A stretch of 64,000 bases of DNA from Xanthostigma xanthostigma (lineage: Eukaryota; Arthropoda; Insecta; Raphidioptera; Raphidiidae). Shown here in pieces: positions 11,502 to 22,974 of the stretch. The number at the start of each line of letters is the position of its first letter. Position 1 is the first letter of the stretch. The stretch covers positions 49,372,753 to 49,436,752 of the forward strand of contig OY754469.1 in NCBI GenBank assembly GCA_963575645.1. The letters are read 5' to 3'. The position numbers were made by a program, and so were the translations under genes. Under the pieces are notes generated by a model that saw only the letters and a program-made list of their open reading frames with translations, had not been told where the DNA came from and ran no database searches.

Positions 11502-13338
11502 TTGACGGCTTGTAATATTGTCGCGTTAAAATTTAATCGCTTTTCGTGGTGATCAATTGTGCAACGTAAGTCGACGAAAAAACGGTGGCAATTATTTAAT
11601 AAAAATTCGGGTGCAGGCGGATCGAGCCACTTGGTCAATAATAAGAAAAGAATAATCTTATTGGATGGGCACCGTTCACAGTTTTGTTTTTTCCACCCGG
11701 TGTACACAAAAATGAACGCATTCATTTCTCCCCGGGTGTGAATGTGCTTTCTCTTCTTTTCTACGAAGCTTATTCGTATTGAACTACCCTTTTCACAATA
11801 ATATTTAACACAGCATTGCAAGAACGTCGTACCGTATAATATTAACAATTTATTTTTTTTATCTGTTAATGCTGTCTTCAAGCAAAATGCCTACCATTTA
11901 ATTAATATCTTTTTAATTTTTAATAGAATTAGAATTTTTTAGAATATCGTCGTTGGTTCTGTAATACCTCCTATGTGCAAAAAGTAAAATTGACAGGAAA
12001 GGCCAAAAAGTGGTTATTTCAGCAATGGATGGTAAGAACTAGCAATTTCAAAGGTATATTACTAATTCATATTTATCTTCACTATACATGTTTAGTTAAG
12101 ACGAAGTATTTTCTTAAAAAATATTTAACGTTAATTTCGGATTTATTGGCACATGGGAGGAATTATTTGATACAACTTTTCACATAAGAGTTGTTTCCTC
12201 TTGTTGGTTACTGTAAAATTAATTTGGAGGTATTACTAGTGTATAGAGCTCCGTTTCCTGAATCTTTTCATCTAAAAAACGTAAAATATGCCAACTATGC
12301 ACATGAGAGCTATTATAGAACCAACGACGATATGTTGGTGCGTTTATTTTCAAAAAATATAAGTACGTATTATAATAATTATGCAAGAAATGCTCAACAT
12401 AAAAATACTTAAAATGACTGTTTTTACATAAAAATCAAAAGCAAATATCAAAGGAATCTCTGCCCTTAATTTCCAGAATCTAGTGTTTACACTTTTAGTC
12501 CGACACTGAAATATCAAGTCTAACAAACGCAACAGTGTCAAAAGTGTGAACACTTTTTGCATCGAAACACGATATCAAACACATCTTAAGATGGCTAATA
12601 ATTTACTCACCATGCCTATAGTATTTCTGCATGAATAATTTGCGGCGTTTTTGCAGCATTTGGAGTCAAATTGTGTGAATATTTCCCGGAATACCCAAAC
12701 ACTAGAAGTTTATTTTATTGTTAAATTTTTGAAGCTATGCTTTTTATCGCAGTCGTCGGGACAGGCAGTGAACTGCGAAAAAATGAGCGAGCCAGCGAAC
12801 GAAAGTCATATGAGAAGACAATTTTTTTTATATTTCTTAATGCACGTATTGGTTTTTGATAGAAACTTAGTTTATATTAACCCACTCCTAGTCAAAACAA
12901 CTCATTACCACAATATCACGAACACATTACAAATTATTAAACTTACTGCAAAGTGCAAAGCCGAAAAAACACAGTGCATATTAAAATTTGCCAAATGATA
13001 GCGTACAAAACAAAATGGGTCTAGAAAAACATATATCCGTCACAAAATACACGAAAAACCCGTGAAACAAAACAACAGACAGAAGTCCCGATACTTTTTT
13101 ATTATATACATGTACTATGTCAATTTAAATTTACTGAAACTGAAATATAAATTTACAATATATTATCGGTTGATAATTATAATAAAAATGTATCCTCTTT
13201 GAAAAAACTGACATTATGCAACTCACTATTTATGCATAACGTAAACACCAGCGGTTCCTAAACAGGGGTTCACAAAACTGTTCTGTGATACGTTTTACAA
13301 GATTGCCAAACTCTGGTCTAGTCCGTATATATGAAATA
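11502..13338. other. Long unassigned interval
   Basis: Several short open frames on both strands, but none has a recognisable domain, consistent codon pattern or splice sites that would join it to another. Treated as non-coding. Confidence 0.35.
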
Positions 13339-13693
13339 CAGTCGAACCTCTTTAAGTCGAAAACCCCCAAAGCTCGAAAAACTGTTTCGTTCCCTTCCCT
13401 TCAAAAACCATTACTCGAAATCTCAACCCTCTATAAGACGGGATAATCAGTGAGTCCCTACAAGCCATTTCGGTACATATTTTCCCTCCATAACTCGAAA
13501 AAATCAACTGTCTCTCTGTATCTCGAACATAGCAACTCGAAATTAGTTAGAATGAATCTTAACCTCTATACAAGTCGAATATTTCCTTACTCAAGCCGCC
13601 CAAGTCGAAATCCTTCATAAAGCGAAAACTCTATATAGGTAACTCGTATTTTTTGGCGTCTTTCTTAAAGTTTGACTTACAGAGGTTCTACTG
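13339..13693. mobile_element. pogo/Tigger-like MITE
   Basis: Inverted ends CAGTCGAACCTCT and AGAGGTTCTACTG, flanked by TA on each side as for Tc1/mariner/pogo elements. The inside is a series of CTCGAA/AAGTCGAAA phrases, as in degenerate pogo termini. No transposase. Confidence 0.8.
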
Positions 13694-15053
13694 TATCAAT
13701 TTATTTACATACGAGGTACTGTGCGATCGGCGAAAGAAGACCGGTGGGGAAAGGGCAAGAAGTCGCTGATGTGTTCCCAAATTATCGGAATTCATAGGCG
13801 GCGCATAGCAAGGCATGCAAACAATGTATATCTTTAAATTTTAAGGCATTATTTTGAGCCTCTAACTCGCACATTTTAATTACATTCGCTATGACCTCCC
13901 TAGCGCCACTTCTAACTGATTTTCCCTTTTTACTTTCCATTTTGATGATATTCAGACAACACCTCTCAACTTAGTCCGTGGACGCACGCCTATGTACTGT
14001 CTGGTGTATGATTTTTTTGTACTGTTAGCAAGTGTCGCTGTATAGTCGTACGGCTATAGCAATAGTACAATTATCGCGATAACACAATTGTTAAACGTTT
14101 GGTCGACTGGACTCCCTTATTGCATAGAAGCGGTTCCAGGATCATTACCTTTTACTAATATTATGTAATATAAAATACATGTGCGCTCTTCTGCAATAAG
14201 GTCATAGGACTACATTCCATAGACCGGTCTTCTTTTAAAAATCCAACAGTACGTTCGCACGCTTTAGCTACCTGCGCAAGACGGTGACAATTTGGAACAT
14301 ACTGCGCATTTTGGACCGTATACAAACGGCCTAGGCTGTTTACATATGGTCTGTAACATACACAATAAACTCTAAGGTATAGGAAATAAACCAGCGAATG
14401 AGAATAGGTAGAAATAATGTATGACGTTACTCCGTGCGAGAGTATCCATAAAGCATAGAGTTTTAAGTTCGTCTGGGAAACACAAATGCCAACAAATTCT
14501 CACAAATCTTTCGACTTATGAATATATAAATATATAGGTACAGGTCTGTTATAATATAAAAGATTGCCTGTTAGGTTGAAGTGAGGCTCCGGTGCCCATT
14601 AAGGTGCCAAATCCAGATGCAAGTCTTCCCTCTACCTTTAACCAAGGCACTAGGCGTAATCTATCTATAAAGGTCTGCTCACAAATTTTTGGTTGCAGGA
14701 AAAGCATTTTAAGAAAGTTTAATCTTAAATTATGGCCACATATATTTCTCCATAAGAATTTTAGATCGAACGTAACCGAAAAATAATTATTCGATTTATT
14801 TATTTTTCAGAAGACGTTAAAAAATGCAATCGCTAATTTCGTAAACCGACTCATTTGTACAGTCGGGCGAATGTTATCATAATATAAATGCCGCTGCAGA
14901 CGAGACTGGATTTTCCGCTAGATTCCTTGCCAGATTTGGCTTCTAGTTTTCTAGCGCCGGCTTTCTTAATTGCTTTTATGTGCTCGCTTCACACGGGACG
15001 TCGTTTCAAGCTTGTTTTGTAGGTAGATCCGGTGCGCGCGCAGTGACGGTTCA
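13694..15053. other. Unassigned interval
   Basis: Contains GAAAGAAGACCGGT near 13733 and ACCGGTCTTCTTTT near 14224, which may be the ends of a 0.5-kb TIR element. Otherwise no gene. Confidence 0.3.
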
Positions 15054-15054
15054 A

Positions 15055-15086
<32 letters not shown>

Positions 15087-15090
15087 TTAA
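15054..15090. repeat. (TAA)n microsatellite
   Basis: About twelve uninterrupted TAA/ATA units. Confidence 0.9.
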
Positions 15091-15307
15091 GAATAATAAT
15101 AAATGCCTTTATTAGAGGCGGAGTTCAGCTAGGCTGCTCTTCCACTCAACCCGTTAAATTTCAATACAAAATAGAAACAAATAAAATACAAAGTAATACA
15201 GATAAAGTTTAAAGTAGACAGCTAAATTTAAAATACACAACTAAAATAACACTAAAATAAACACAGAGCAAAACGTGTCTGTTGTCTGAGCAGAATGACG
15301 CCGTGTT

Positions 15308-15450
15308 GGTTTGTGGGCATGTCGCGCTCACGTGACAAGATACTGTTTCCTAATTGGTTCTTGCTCAGAGGATCTAGCAAGAAAAATAGCCCCTGTTCTA
15401 ATTTTAAAATCTACCTAGTGAACTAGCAGGCGAGCCCGCAGTGACGTCAT
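15308..15450 (-). repeat. Dispersed repeat, family D, copy 1
   Basis: TGACAAGATACTGTTTCCTA, AGCAAGAAAAATAG and GGCGAGCCCGCAGTGACGTC match, inverted, the blocks at 37105-37302 and 60868-61068. The order is conserved in all three. GC-rich for this window. Confidence 0.7.
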
Positions 15451-15894
15451 TACCAGCCTCGTATCCAGCCTGCCGGCCAGCAGAAGTCCAAGCAGTGTTT
15501 CCAGCCTCGTGTGCAGTATTCTGACTATGACGTCACGGTGAGACAACCTGAGCGGTACAGTTTCAACCTTGTTTCTGTCACGTGGCAGAGCGGTGAACGG
15601 TAAGCCCGACGCAAACAGTGGAACATTGCAGGGCAGACAGAGAGTGCTTCCAGATCAACATGTTCTCATTATGGTGGCAGTTAAGACTCCCCGGGGTTCG
15701 ACATACGCCCCACGTACCTACAGCGACACCGTCACCACAAAACATCTTCTGCTACGTTGCTGGGAGTCAATTTCAAGAATATTTTCAGTTGCACTACTGA
15801 AATTCTTAACGACAGAAACATTATTGATGCCTAATGGTGCCAGGCTTACGAAAATGATTGACAGTGACGTGAGATTTTTACTTCACAACAATAT
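15451..15894. other. Unassigned, relatively GC-rich stretch
   Basis: Holds a 113-codon plus-strand frame (15569-15910) and an overlapping 60-codon frame. Neither shows a recognisable domain, and the longer one starts at a non-ATG codon. Its composition matches the adjoining family D repeat, so it is not called as a gene. Confidence 0.3.
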
Positions 15895-16062
15895 CAGTGG
15901 CGTATTTTAAGATTTGGCGCCCTGGCCCTGTAAGGTTTGCCGCCCCATAATATTGAACGAGAAAAAAGGAAAAATCTTTCAATTATGAAAAAATACAGAA
16001 GTGAGAGCCGCCTCTCGCAGCTTGCCACCCCGGGCCATGGCACTTGGATAAATTCGCCACTG
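15895..16062. mobile_element. hAT-like MITE (168 bp)
   Basis: CAGTGGCGTATTTTAAG at the left and AATTCGCCACTG at the right. The flanking sequences AACAATAT and AACACAATAT resemble each other but are not an exact 8-bp duplication. Inside are GCCCTGGCCCTGTAAGG and CCGGGCCATGGC, typical of rows of short hAT derivatives. Confidence 0.65.
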
Positions 16063-16603
16063 AACACAATATGAGCAGCACAGTTTTTATGCATGGACAG
16101 GTACCGATATTATATTATGAAATATAAGCGTGACGTGACTGTCAATATCTTTAGTTGTGATTTTTTTAATATTTTTAGTGCAATAATTTTATAAAACTTA
16201 TTTATCAGAATTTTGTTAATATAATTAATGTAACTACTTAGTACTTACATAAAGTATTTAAAAACAAATATTAATAAAAAAAAACTCTTTCAAAGAATAT
16301 AGACAAGCTTTCATAGCAATTAACAAAAGAGAAAAAAATGTCTCATATATATTAGTACTAATCTAGAAGAGAAAAAGGAGAACACAAGTGACAAGAGTGA
16401 AGTTGCCGTTTCTTTCCATGTAGGCAGCCATTTTCGTTCCGGCTTTCCGAGCTCCTGATTGGTTCTCTTTTCAATCGTGAAGTTGCTTGTGATATCTCAA
16501 GCAATTCGGTCAATATTCTAGCAATATATCTTATAAGGATATCTAGGATATACCTATATACAAATATTAAGAGCAATGTGGTTGAAACAAAAATAAAAAA
16601 TAT
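16063..16603. other. Unassigned spacer
   Basis: No gene or paired repeat. Confidence 0.3.
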
Positions 16604-16880
16604 AGATTAGTTACTTCTTACCACAACAGTTTTATTAACGTATGTACATCTTTTTTAACTAGTATATTATCCTAAAAATAAAAAAAATATAGAATAGTTA
16701 CGTCTTACCACAACAGTTTTATTAGCGGATCTACATTTCGGGAGCTATGCTCTCATCTTCAATGCTTGAAGATGAGAGCATAGCTCCCGAAATGTAGATC
16801 CGCTAATAAAACTGTTGTGGTAAGACGTAACTATTCTATATTTTTCTATTTTTAGGATAATATACTAGTTAAAAAAGATA
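16604..16880. repeat. Foldback element, family B, copy 1
   Basis: Almost perfect palindrome centred near 16766. Each arm of about 110 bp reads CTCATCTTC ... GAAATGTAGATCCGCTAATA and continues into GTTGTGGTAAGACGTAAC. A partial extra left arm lies at 16604-16648. Each arm carries TGAAGATGAGAGC, ATA, GCTCCCGAAA. Same family at 42184-42503. Confidence 0.85.
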
Positions 16881-17339
16881 TTCGCTACTCGCTTAATCAT
16901 TAAATTAATTTAAAGTTCAAAATGGTGAACCTATAAACCTGCACACTTTCTTTTGTTAGTAGGCACCTGTGAAAGTAGGCTTTTGTTTCTGTAGCTCCGT
17001 AACGTACAGAGTACCGACAAAAACTTCACTTCCAAACCTACGAGTACACCATCGGAAATATTTTTTTTTTAATTCTAGACAAGTTAAACAAACATTTGAT
17101 TTTTTAGGGTCCCGTACAACTGTCTGTCCATCTCTAAAAGGTTTCTAGCTCATAAACGGTTTATCAAACATCAATAACGCATTGAAATTCTCCTAGTTAG
17201 TTTTTATTTGTATAAGCCAAGTTCGTGTCGGGCTTGCACTTAATGTTAACAAGATTTTGATAAATCTTTACGTATAATACGGATCGGAAGTTTGGTGATA
17301 TTTTTGTTTACGAACGTTATAATAAAAGGCTTGATATTT

Positions 17340-17664
17340 TTATGGTAAAACGGTAGATGGATGATAATATTTTTTCATAGATTTCTCCAAAACTAGTCGG
17401 TGGAACTTAAAAAAAAAATATTTAAAGTTACAACCTTAATAAATATTTGAAAACAAAAAAAACCGTTGTGCCCGACTAATTAAAAAGATATTTAATCTTT
17501 TAAAAAGATATTTAATCTTTCTAATTAGTCGAGCACAATAGGTTTTTTTTTGTTTTCAATAATTTATTAAGATTTTAACTTTAAATATTTTTTTTTTAAT
17601 TTCCACCGACTAGTTTTGGATAAATCAATGAAAACATTTCATCCATCTACCGTTTTACCATAAA
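17340..17664. repeat. Foldback MITE
   Basis: Arms of about 155 bp: TATGGTAAAACGGTAGATGG on the left and CCATCTACCGTTTTACCATA on the right. The centre has a direct duplication of AAAAAGATATTTAATCTTT. The arms have diverged by small indels. Confidence 0.8.
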
Positions 17665-18116
17665 GCCAATGTTAAATATGCCTACTTTTGAAGTCATTTA
17701 TTTATGTAAATAATCGGGCAACCCCCTCTAAAATTTAGTTTAGATTTAGTTCAACTTCATATAAAAAAAATCAAGCCTTTTATTTAAAATTGCCTTGGTG
17801 CTCGTACTCTTAATTGAGCGCAGAGTACAGAAAGATTTTTAATAGAATGACTTTTGGAATATCTGCGGAACAAATATCTCTATCTGAATGTCCAAATTTC
17901 AACTTATTACGTCTCTTATTAATCATTGAGAAGTTATAGACGAGCTGTGAAAAACTAGAAAGATGGACGGACAGCCGGACAATAGATATTTCGGGTTTAG
18001 TTTATAACCCTATAAAATTATAAAAAAAAAGTTTTTATCAAACCAAATTTTAGAGTATAATTATCATGCGTAGAACAAATATTTTCGTAAGTTTTTAAAG
18101 TCTTTAATATTATTCT
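17665..18116. other. Old transposon-like spacer
   Basis: TAGAAAGATGGACGGACAGCCGGACAATAG near 17960 resembles the tails of old insect elements (quoted here only as a landmark; phrase AAGATGGACGGACAG). No gene. Confidence 0.3.
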
Positions 18117-18215
18117 TTCCTGAATTGAAGGAGATTTATTTGGTTGAGGAGCAATTGAAAATAAGCTTTACCAGTGTATCGCTTGTGGCCAACGTTTCGA
18201 AAAATATATTTTCAT
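18117..18215 (+). repeat. Foldback family H, single arm
   Basis: GAAGGAGATTTATTTGGTTG and TATCGCTTGTGGCCAACGTT match the left and right arms of the foldback at 54356-54512. Only one arm is present here. Confidence 0.7.
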
Positions 18216-18747
18216 CATATACATATTTTCATATACATATTTTGGAACAAAACTTCTACTAACAATTATTCTTTCCGCAGTTGTAATTGTTGTAAAGGTC
18301 TCGTTAGCATTTTTACTTGTCAACAAAACTCACGGCCTGTGCGGTTATTATTTTTATTTTAACGTTTAGTATTTTACTTTACGCTCTTTCATGCTTCGAC
18401 GCTTTAGCGAAAGCAATAACGCACAATTTTACTTCAAAGTAAAGCGCTCTTGCTGCCATTTACGCTTGCACACTCACAAACAATCTGGCAACACCGCAAA
18501 TTTCGTAAAATTTCGTTGTTTATTAATTTTTGAGACGCGTTCTCCATTTTTGTTTTGTTTTTTTAATTTTTCAGAAATGAAGCAAAAATGTTTTCATATA
18601 TATATATTTTTATTTTCAGACTAATTAATACACAAATTATAATCCTGCTAATCGTCACTGATCAAAGAATTAACTCAAATAAAGCGAGAGTTTTTGCAGG
18701 ATGTTTTTACATTTTTCTTATACAATTAAAAAAATATAGTATGTACA
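18216..18747. other. UGT 3' untranslated region and downstream spacer
   Basis: On the minus strand this follows the UGT stop codon. A polyadenylation-like AATAAA lies at 18614-18609, about 135 nt after the stop, and a second at 18524-18519. Short plus-strand frames here lack support. Confidence 0.4.
18609..18614 (-). terminator. Possible UGT polyadenylation signal
   Basis: AATAAA on the minus strand about 135 nt after the UGT stop. Common by chance in such AT-rich sequence. Confidence 0.35.
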
Positions 18748-21700
18748 TTAACTTGTTTTTACTTTACGAGTCTTATTCGAAAATCCTAGTCTTCGGAGAA
18801 GCATCTTTACAGCAAAATATACTAAATAAGAGACTATAGTAAAAACTAGGATGAGGAAAGCTATGACGTCGACGAGGAAGTATTGATACCACGGTATGGT
18901 CATTGTTGGGCTGTGAAGGACATCTACAAAGCCGTGACGTAGTACGTACTCAATCCAATAGATTGCTTTGTCCAGAGGTTTGATTGGCTGATCGTTTAAT
19001 ATGCCTGATAATTCCTTAATGTTTTTGTAATAACTGAAAAAAGTCAAACAAAACACTTATAGAAATAAACTTAATGTTATAATACTCGCCACGAATCTAA
19101 AAGGCGCGGAAGTTAGATGCGATTGCGGGCTTGCGCTTGTCTGTTGAAAAACTACAACCTCGCAACTCAACAAAATTAAAATAATAATAACAACTTGACA
19201 ATAGCGTACTCGACTGTACTTTAAAGCAGGAAAGCGACAAGTGACAAAGGCAACGAGCGATCACTGCCAATCACCGACGAGCGCAAGTTCCGTGCAGGTA
19301 GCTGGGCACAACGGCTCTAAAATGTGCCTTTGCGACGCTGTTTGAGACTAACTTCCGAACCTATTATTCTCGAATAATACGGTATTTTGACACTGTAAAT
19401 ATTACCTATTTTACTCTTTTATATAATAAAATAAATAAAAATGTGTAACATTAGAGGTCTACATTCGTTATCTAGACCATATAATTTGTCAAAATAAAAT
19501 GTATTGTATTTTTTTAAGTTAAGTTCTCTAATAGGCCCCACTCACGATCAAACTTCATGCCACAGTTCAGTGTTCAGTGAAGTTGGACAGATTAATCGAA
19601 AGACTGACTGGCACCACACACAGTTCATGCAAACTGCTCAGTTTTTTAAATTTTTTGTGTTCAGTTTGGTTCAGTTGTTGGCATACACTCGTCGAGTATA
19701 GATACATAAGATATATTATATTATATACACACTATAATATTATACTATAGAGTATAGTTCATTAATAAGAACTAAATGAGTAATTTAAATGGTGAGGATT
19801 GGCTGTTCAGAGCTATGGGATTGTATTTAAAACAGAGAAATAAGAAAAAAAAAAGAATATGGGTGAAAAATTGGTTAGAAATGCGTGATTCAAGAAGTCA
19901 TGTTTATTTGATTAATGAATTACATCTTGAGCCGCTTGATTGCAATAATTATTTACGAATGAATGAATTAACTTACAATTATTTACTGGAATTAGTTACC
20001 CTATTTATTAAGAACCAGGACACAAATATGTGAAAATCTATTTCTGCACAAGAAAGGCAGCAACATTGAGATTTTTGGCTTCTGGTTGTACAAAACACAG
20101 AACTCCAAAAACTGAACTGAAAAACACCCACACACACAACAGTTTACTTGAACACTGAACACTGAAGTCGTTCAAAAATCAAGATGCATTTGATGAGTTC
20201 ATGCTTGACTTCAGTGTTGGTTTCAGTGTTTATTTGTCCCACACACTATCATGCTTCACTGAACTATAAGTTTGAACACTGAACTGTTGCATGAAGTGTG
20301 ATCGTGAGTGGGACCTATTACCTTGGGTTATTTATTACACTTTGAATAGCATTAGTTAAGCTCTGTTTATCCACAGTCTCTATATCCATCTTAATTCCGA
20401 TTCCCAATTTTTCCATTCTGTCTACATTCCAATACTGGTCCCCGAAAAATGGGAATCCAATCAAAGGAACGTTTCCATGTAGGGCTTCCTCCCAAGATTG
20501 AAGACCTCCTTGAGTTATGAACAGTTTAATATTTGGATGATCTGAAAAATATTTATGGTTTAGATATTTATACACGGTGTCTAAAATAATTATTCCTGAT
20601 ACTTAATTAAAACAGTGAAAATTGATTCTGCCGTTTTGATACTTACAAAGCACGTCAGATTGTGGAAACCATTTAGATATAAAAATGTTATCAAGTTTTT
20701 CAGGAAGATCTTCAGTTTCAAATTTCCATAGAACTTTGTAAGGTAAATCCCGAAAGGTTTCTATAAACATATCTATTTTTTCTTTTTGCAAATTGCTGCT
20801 TTTGACATTTGAGCCTAAGCTAAAATATATGACCCCTTCGACAGCGTTGTCTAAAAATGTTTGTAAATCCTGAAAAAATAAATATTTGTAAATAACAACA
20901 TTATATTTTATTATTAAATAAGCGCATACACTATCACAAAATATTTGTAGCTAGTAAAAACAAACAAACACTTCATTATATTCAATTACTTTACTACTCT
21001 AAGACCTTGAAAAAAAATCCGCGGAATTCTTTATAATTACATTTTTATTTCATTTTTTCCGATAAAAAAATAAAGAATGCATTTATTCACATTTGGATAC
21101 ATAATTTTTTACTATTTAAAACAATTACTGCAAAATAATTAAGTTCTTACTTTTGTGGAACATATTCCGAAAAAAATATAATAGGAATACCAACTTTTCT
21201 TCCGGAATATTTAAGATTTCAACATATTTATACCAAAACTTAAAATTTCAATGCTATACTTATTATATTAATCGTTATTCACTTACCTTTGGTAATGGTT
21301 TCCTCGGCTTCTTGCATATCCCAGAAACGTCAATCACAGTTGGTACTACTGGCCGTGCTCCAACGAAAACCGGATGAGCATTTGTCAACAAAACACTAAC
21401 GCGTCTTTCCAAATCCACAACCGAGCTCGAATTCTCCCCGAAATGTTTCTTGACAACTTGGTCTTGATCGCGATGAATTACAGTATGTAAAAAATTTAAA
21501 TTCCACGCGGTAAACAAACTGTTAAAAACCCTTTCAAAGAACGTAGTCGGTTGACTGAAGGACATCCAAATATCAGCATAATACGAAGGATTAATGCTAT
21601 TACCGACAGCCCAATGAGCCATACCCAACAGATCCAAAGAAGTCACTCCAATTAAAGGACAATTAAACCTTTCACTGAATGCCATTAGAGGCGTTGAAAA

Positions 21701-22117
21701 TAGCCATTCAACAATGACAAGGTCAAAATGTTCGTCTTTGTTCTGTATCAGTGCTTTAATTTCAGGAGATGACAACTGTGGATCATAAATATCCCAAATA
21801 GTCGTATTGACTACATCTTTAATAAAGTTAATCTGGCTGATACCGAGCTCTGAACGATCAGCGAAGTTGAATCTAGAATGCATAGCGTTATACGAGAACC
21901 TAATGTTGATTTCGGTTAAACTGGTCAGAGTTGGGTCATTCAAAGGGTCAGAGGTGACGGATACTACTTGGTGGTCGCGTAAAGCAAGTCCTCTAACGAT
22001 CGGTTGGAACATTACTTGATGACTTATCGACGGAGTTGGACAATATAAAAGAATTCTAGCTCCTTGTGCGGTTAACACGAACGCTAGTAGAATCAACAAA
22101 ATACTTTTGGAATACAT
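18748..22117 (-). CDS. UDP-glycosyltransferase, complete, four exons, 519 aa
   Basis: Exons on the minus strand are 22117-21287, 20869-20647, 20541-20322 and 19033-18748. All junctions are GT/AG, intron phases are 0, 1 and 2, and the joined frame is open to a stop with 519 residues, the usual insect UGT size. A signal peptide (residues 1-19, ending AQG) leads into ARILLYCPTPSISHQ, with the N-terminal catalytic His33. Exon 2 opens DLQTFLDNAVEGVIYFSLGS, and exon 3 has the donor-sugar signature FITQGGLQSWEEAL...PFFGDQYWNV (about residues 359-395). Exon 4 ends with a membrane helix (about 475-500) and a basic cytosolic tail. UGTs join UDP-sugars to small lipophilic compounds in the ER lumen for detoxification; substrate cannot be told. 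By eye the usual active-site Asp position holds Glu137 (FDLVIVEW). Intron 3 contains two transposons. Confidence 0.95.
19087..19365. mobile_element. TIR element, family F, copy 1, inside UGT intron 3
   Basis: Begins CGCCACGAATCTAAAAGGCG and ends CTAACTTCCGAACCT, inverted counterparts as in the better-preserved copy at 31516-31825. The inner blocks AAAGCGACAAGTGACAAAGG and GCGTCGCAAAGGC-like sequence are also shared. The right terminus has decayed. Confidence 0.75.
19533..20316 (+). mobile_element. PIF/Harbinger element inside UGT intron 3
   Basis: Inverted ends AGGCCCCACTCACGATCAAA and GTGATCGTGAGTGGGACCT. Subterminal CAGTTCAGTGTTCAGTG/GAACACTGAACACTGAA blocks repeat several times, and a transposase fragment lies in the middle. 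The flanking trinucleotides are TAA and TTA if the TIR starts at TAGG, so an exact target duplication is not shown. Its right end lies only about 5 bp inside the intron from the exon 3 splice donor. Confidence 0.85.
19776..20095 (+). pseudogene. PIF/Harbinger transposase, N-terminal fragment
   Basis: An ATG at 19776 opens 85 residues, including KRIWVKNWLEMRDSRS, LINELHLEPLDCNNYLRMNE and KNQDTNM, up to a stop at 20031-20033. This is the layout of the N-terminal part of Harbinger nucleases (W-V-x-x-W-L, EL, a YLRM-like helix, DTxMR). Beyond the stop, KSISAQER and ATLRFLASG can be read in other frames, matching the next conserved block. The DDE catalytic core is deleted, so the element cannot mobilise itself. 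Confidence 0.8.
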
Positions 22118-22151
22118 GATTGCGTCCGCTCGTTCTCCAAGCCGAATTAGA

Positions 22152-22188
22152 ACTGATATCAGAGTAGGACCGTGCGCTGTATATTATA
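22152..22188 (-). promoter_or_regulatory. Possible UGT core promoter (TATA box and initiator)
   Basis: On the minus strand TATAATAT (22188-22181) is followed 34 nt later by TCAGT (22156-22152), the arthropod initiator consensus. The start codon is a further 37 nt downstream. Spacing is slightly longer than the usual 30 or so. Confidence 0.5.
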
Positions 22189-22190
22189 GA

Positions 22191-22777
22191 AGCGAGCGAG
22201 TACAAAATTAGATATGGCTACGCAGAAACAAGATAAACAACTGACTGTCGGCCTTGACGGAGCGCAGACTGTAGGGCCAGTCGGCGCCAATATAATAGCT
22301 CTGTTCCAAGAATCGTTCCACTCATGCGCAGTAACTAAAACGCGTTTCAAAACAGTTTCGTTTTAGCTATTGCGCATGACGGCGACGATTCTATTAGCGG
22401 TTGCAGAGAGGTTGGAACGAAGCTAATCGATTCTGCGCTATACGGCAAACAAACAGAACTTAATTTATAACATATCGCCAGAGAAGTTTTGTCTCATTGA
22501 TGGCAGCACAACGGAGCTTGGATCAACTCGGGACAACGGGAACGGGCCGGGATCAAATTATATATGAAAATGCTAACACATTAGGGCATATAATTTACTC
22601 CCGCACCGTTCCTGCACCCGTAATCCCGCACTCCTTACTCGTAGTAAAGGTTAAGATTAGGGTAAAAAATATAATTATATGTTGAACCATAATTCCATCG
22701 TTAAAATTTTTATTAATTTTACCCGAATTTACCCTACAAATATATAATCAATAGACAATTGTAGAGTAGGTACTTAT
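22191..22777. other. UGT upstream region
   Basis: The first 250 bp upstream are GC-richer than average and hold no recognised binding-site cluster. The short plus-strand frame at 22497-22685 is not supported as a gene. Confidence 0.35.
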
Positions 22778-22974
22778 TAAAATAATGACTCATCATTTGT
22801 GATTCATACGTTTCAAAAACTCTCTAATATATTATAACCTTATTCATTTAATGTTTTTTCGATTCTAAAAATTCAGATATTAGAGTTAACAATAAGATAA
22901 ATATATTTTAATATTAAGGTAATTCAAATCGTTTCTATTCTAATGAATCACAAATGATGAGTCATTTTTTTTAA
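22778..22974. repeat. TIR element (MITE) of about 195 bp
   Basis: AATGACTCATCATTTGTGAT on the left and ATCACAAATGATGAGTCATT on the right are perfect complements. AT-rich interior, no frame. The arms contain TGACTCA/TGAGTCA, an AP-1-type palindrome. Confidence 0.8.

Noticed and set aside
11222-11881. 219-codon minus-strand open frame
   Set aside because: It reads straight through the tRNA-headed SINE at 11265-11501 and starts in unrelated spacer; no domain, no support from other SINE copies.
12651-12998. 115-codon plus-strand frame
   Set aside because: Non-ATG start, no recognisable domain, no splice context and composition like the AT-rich spacer.
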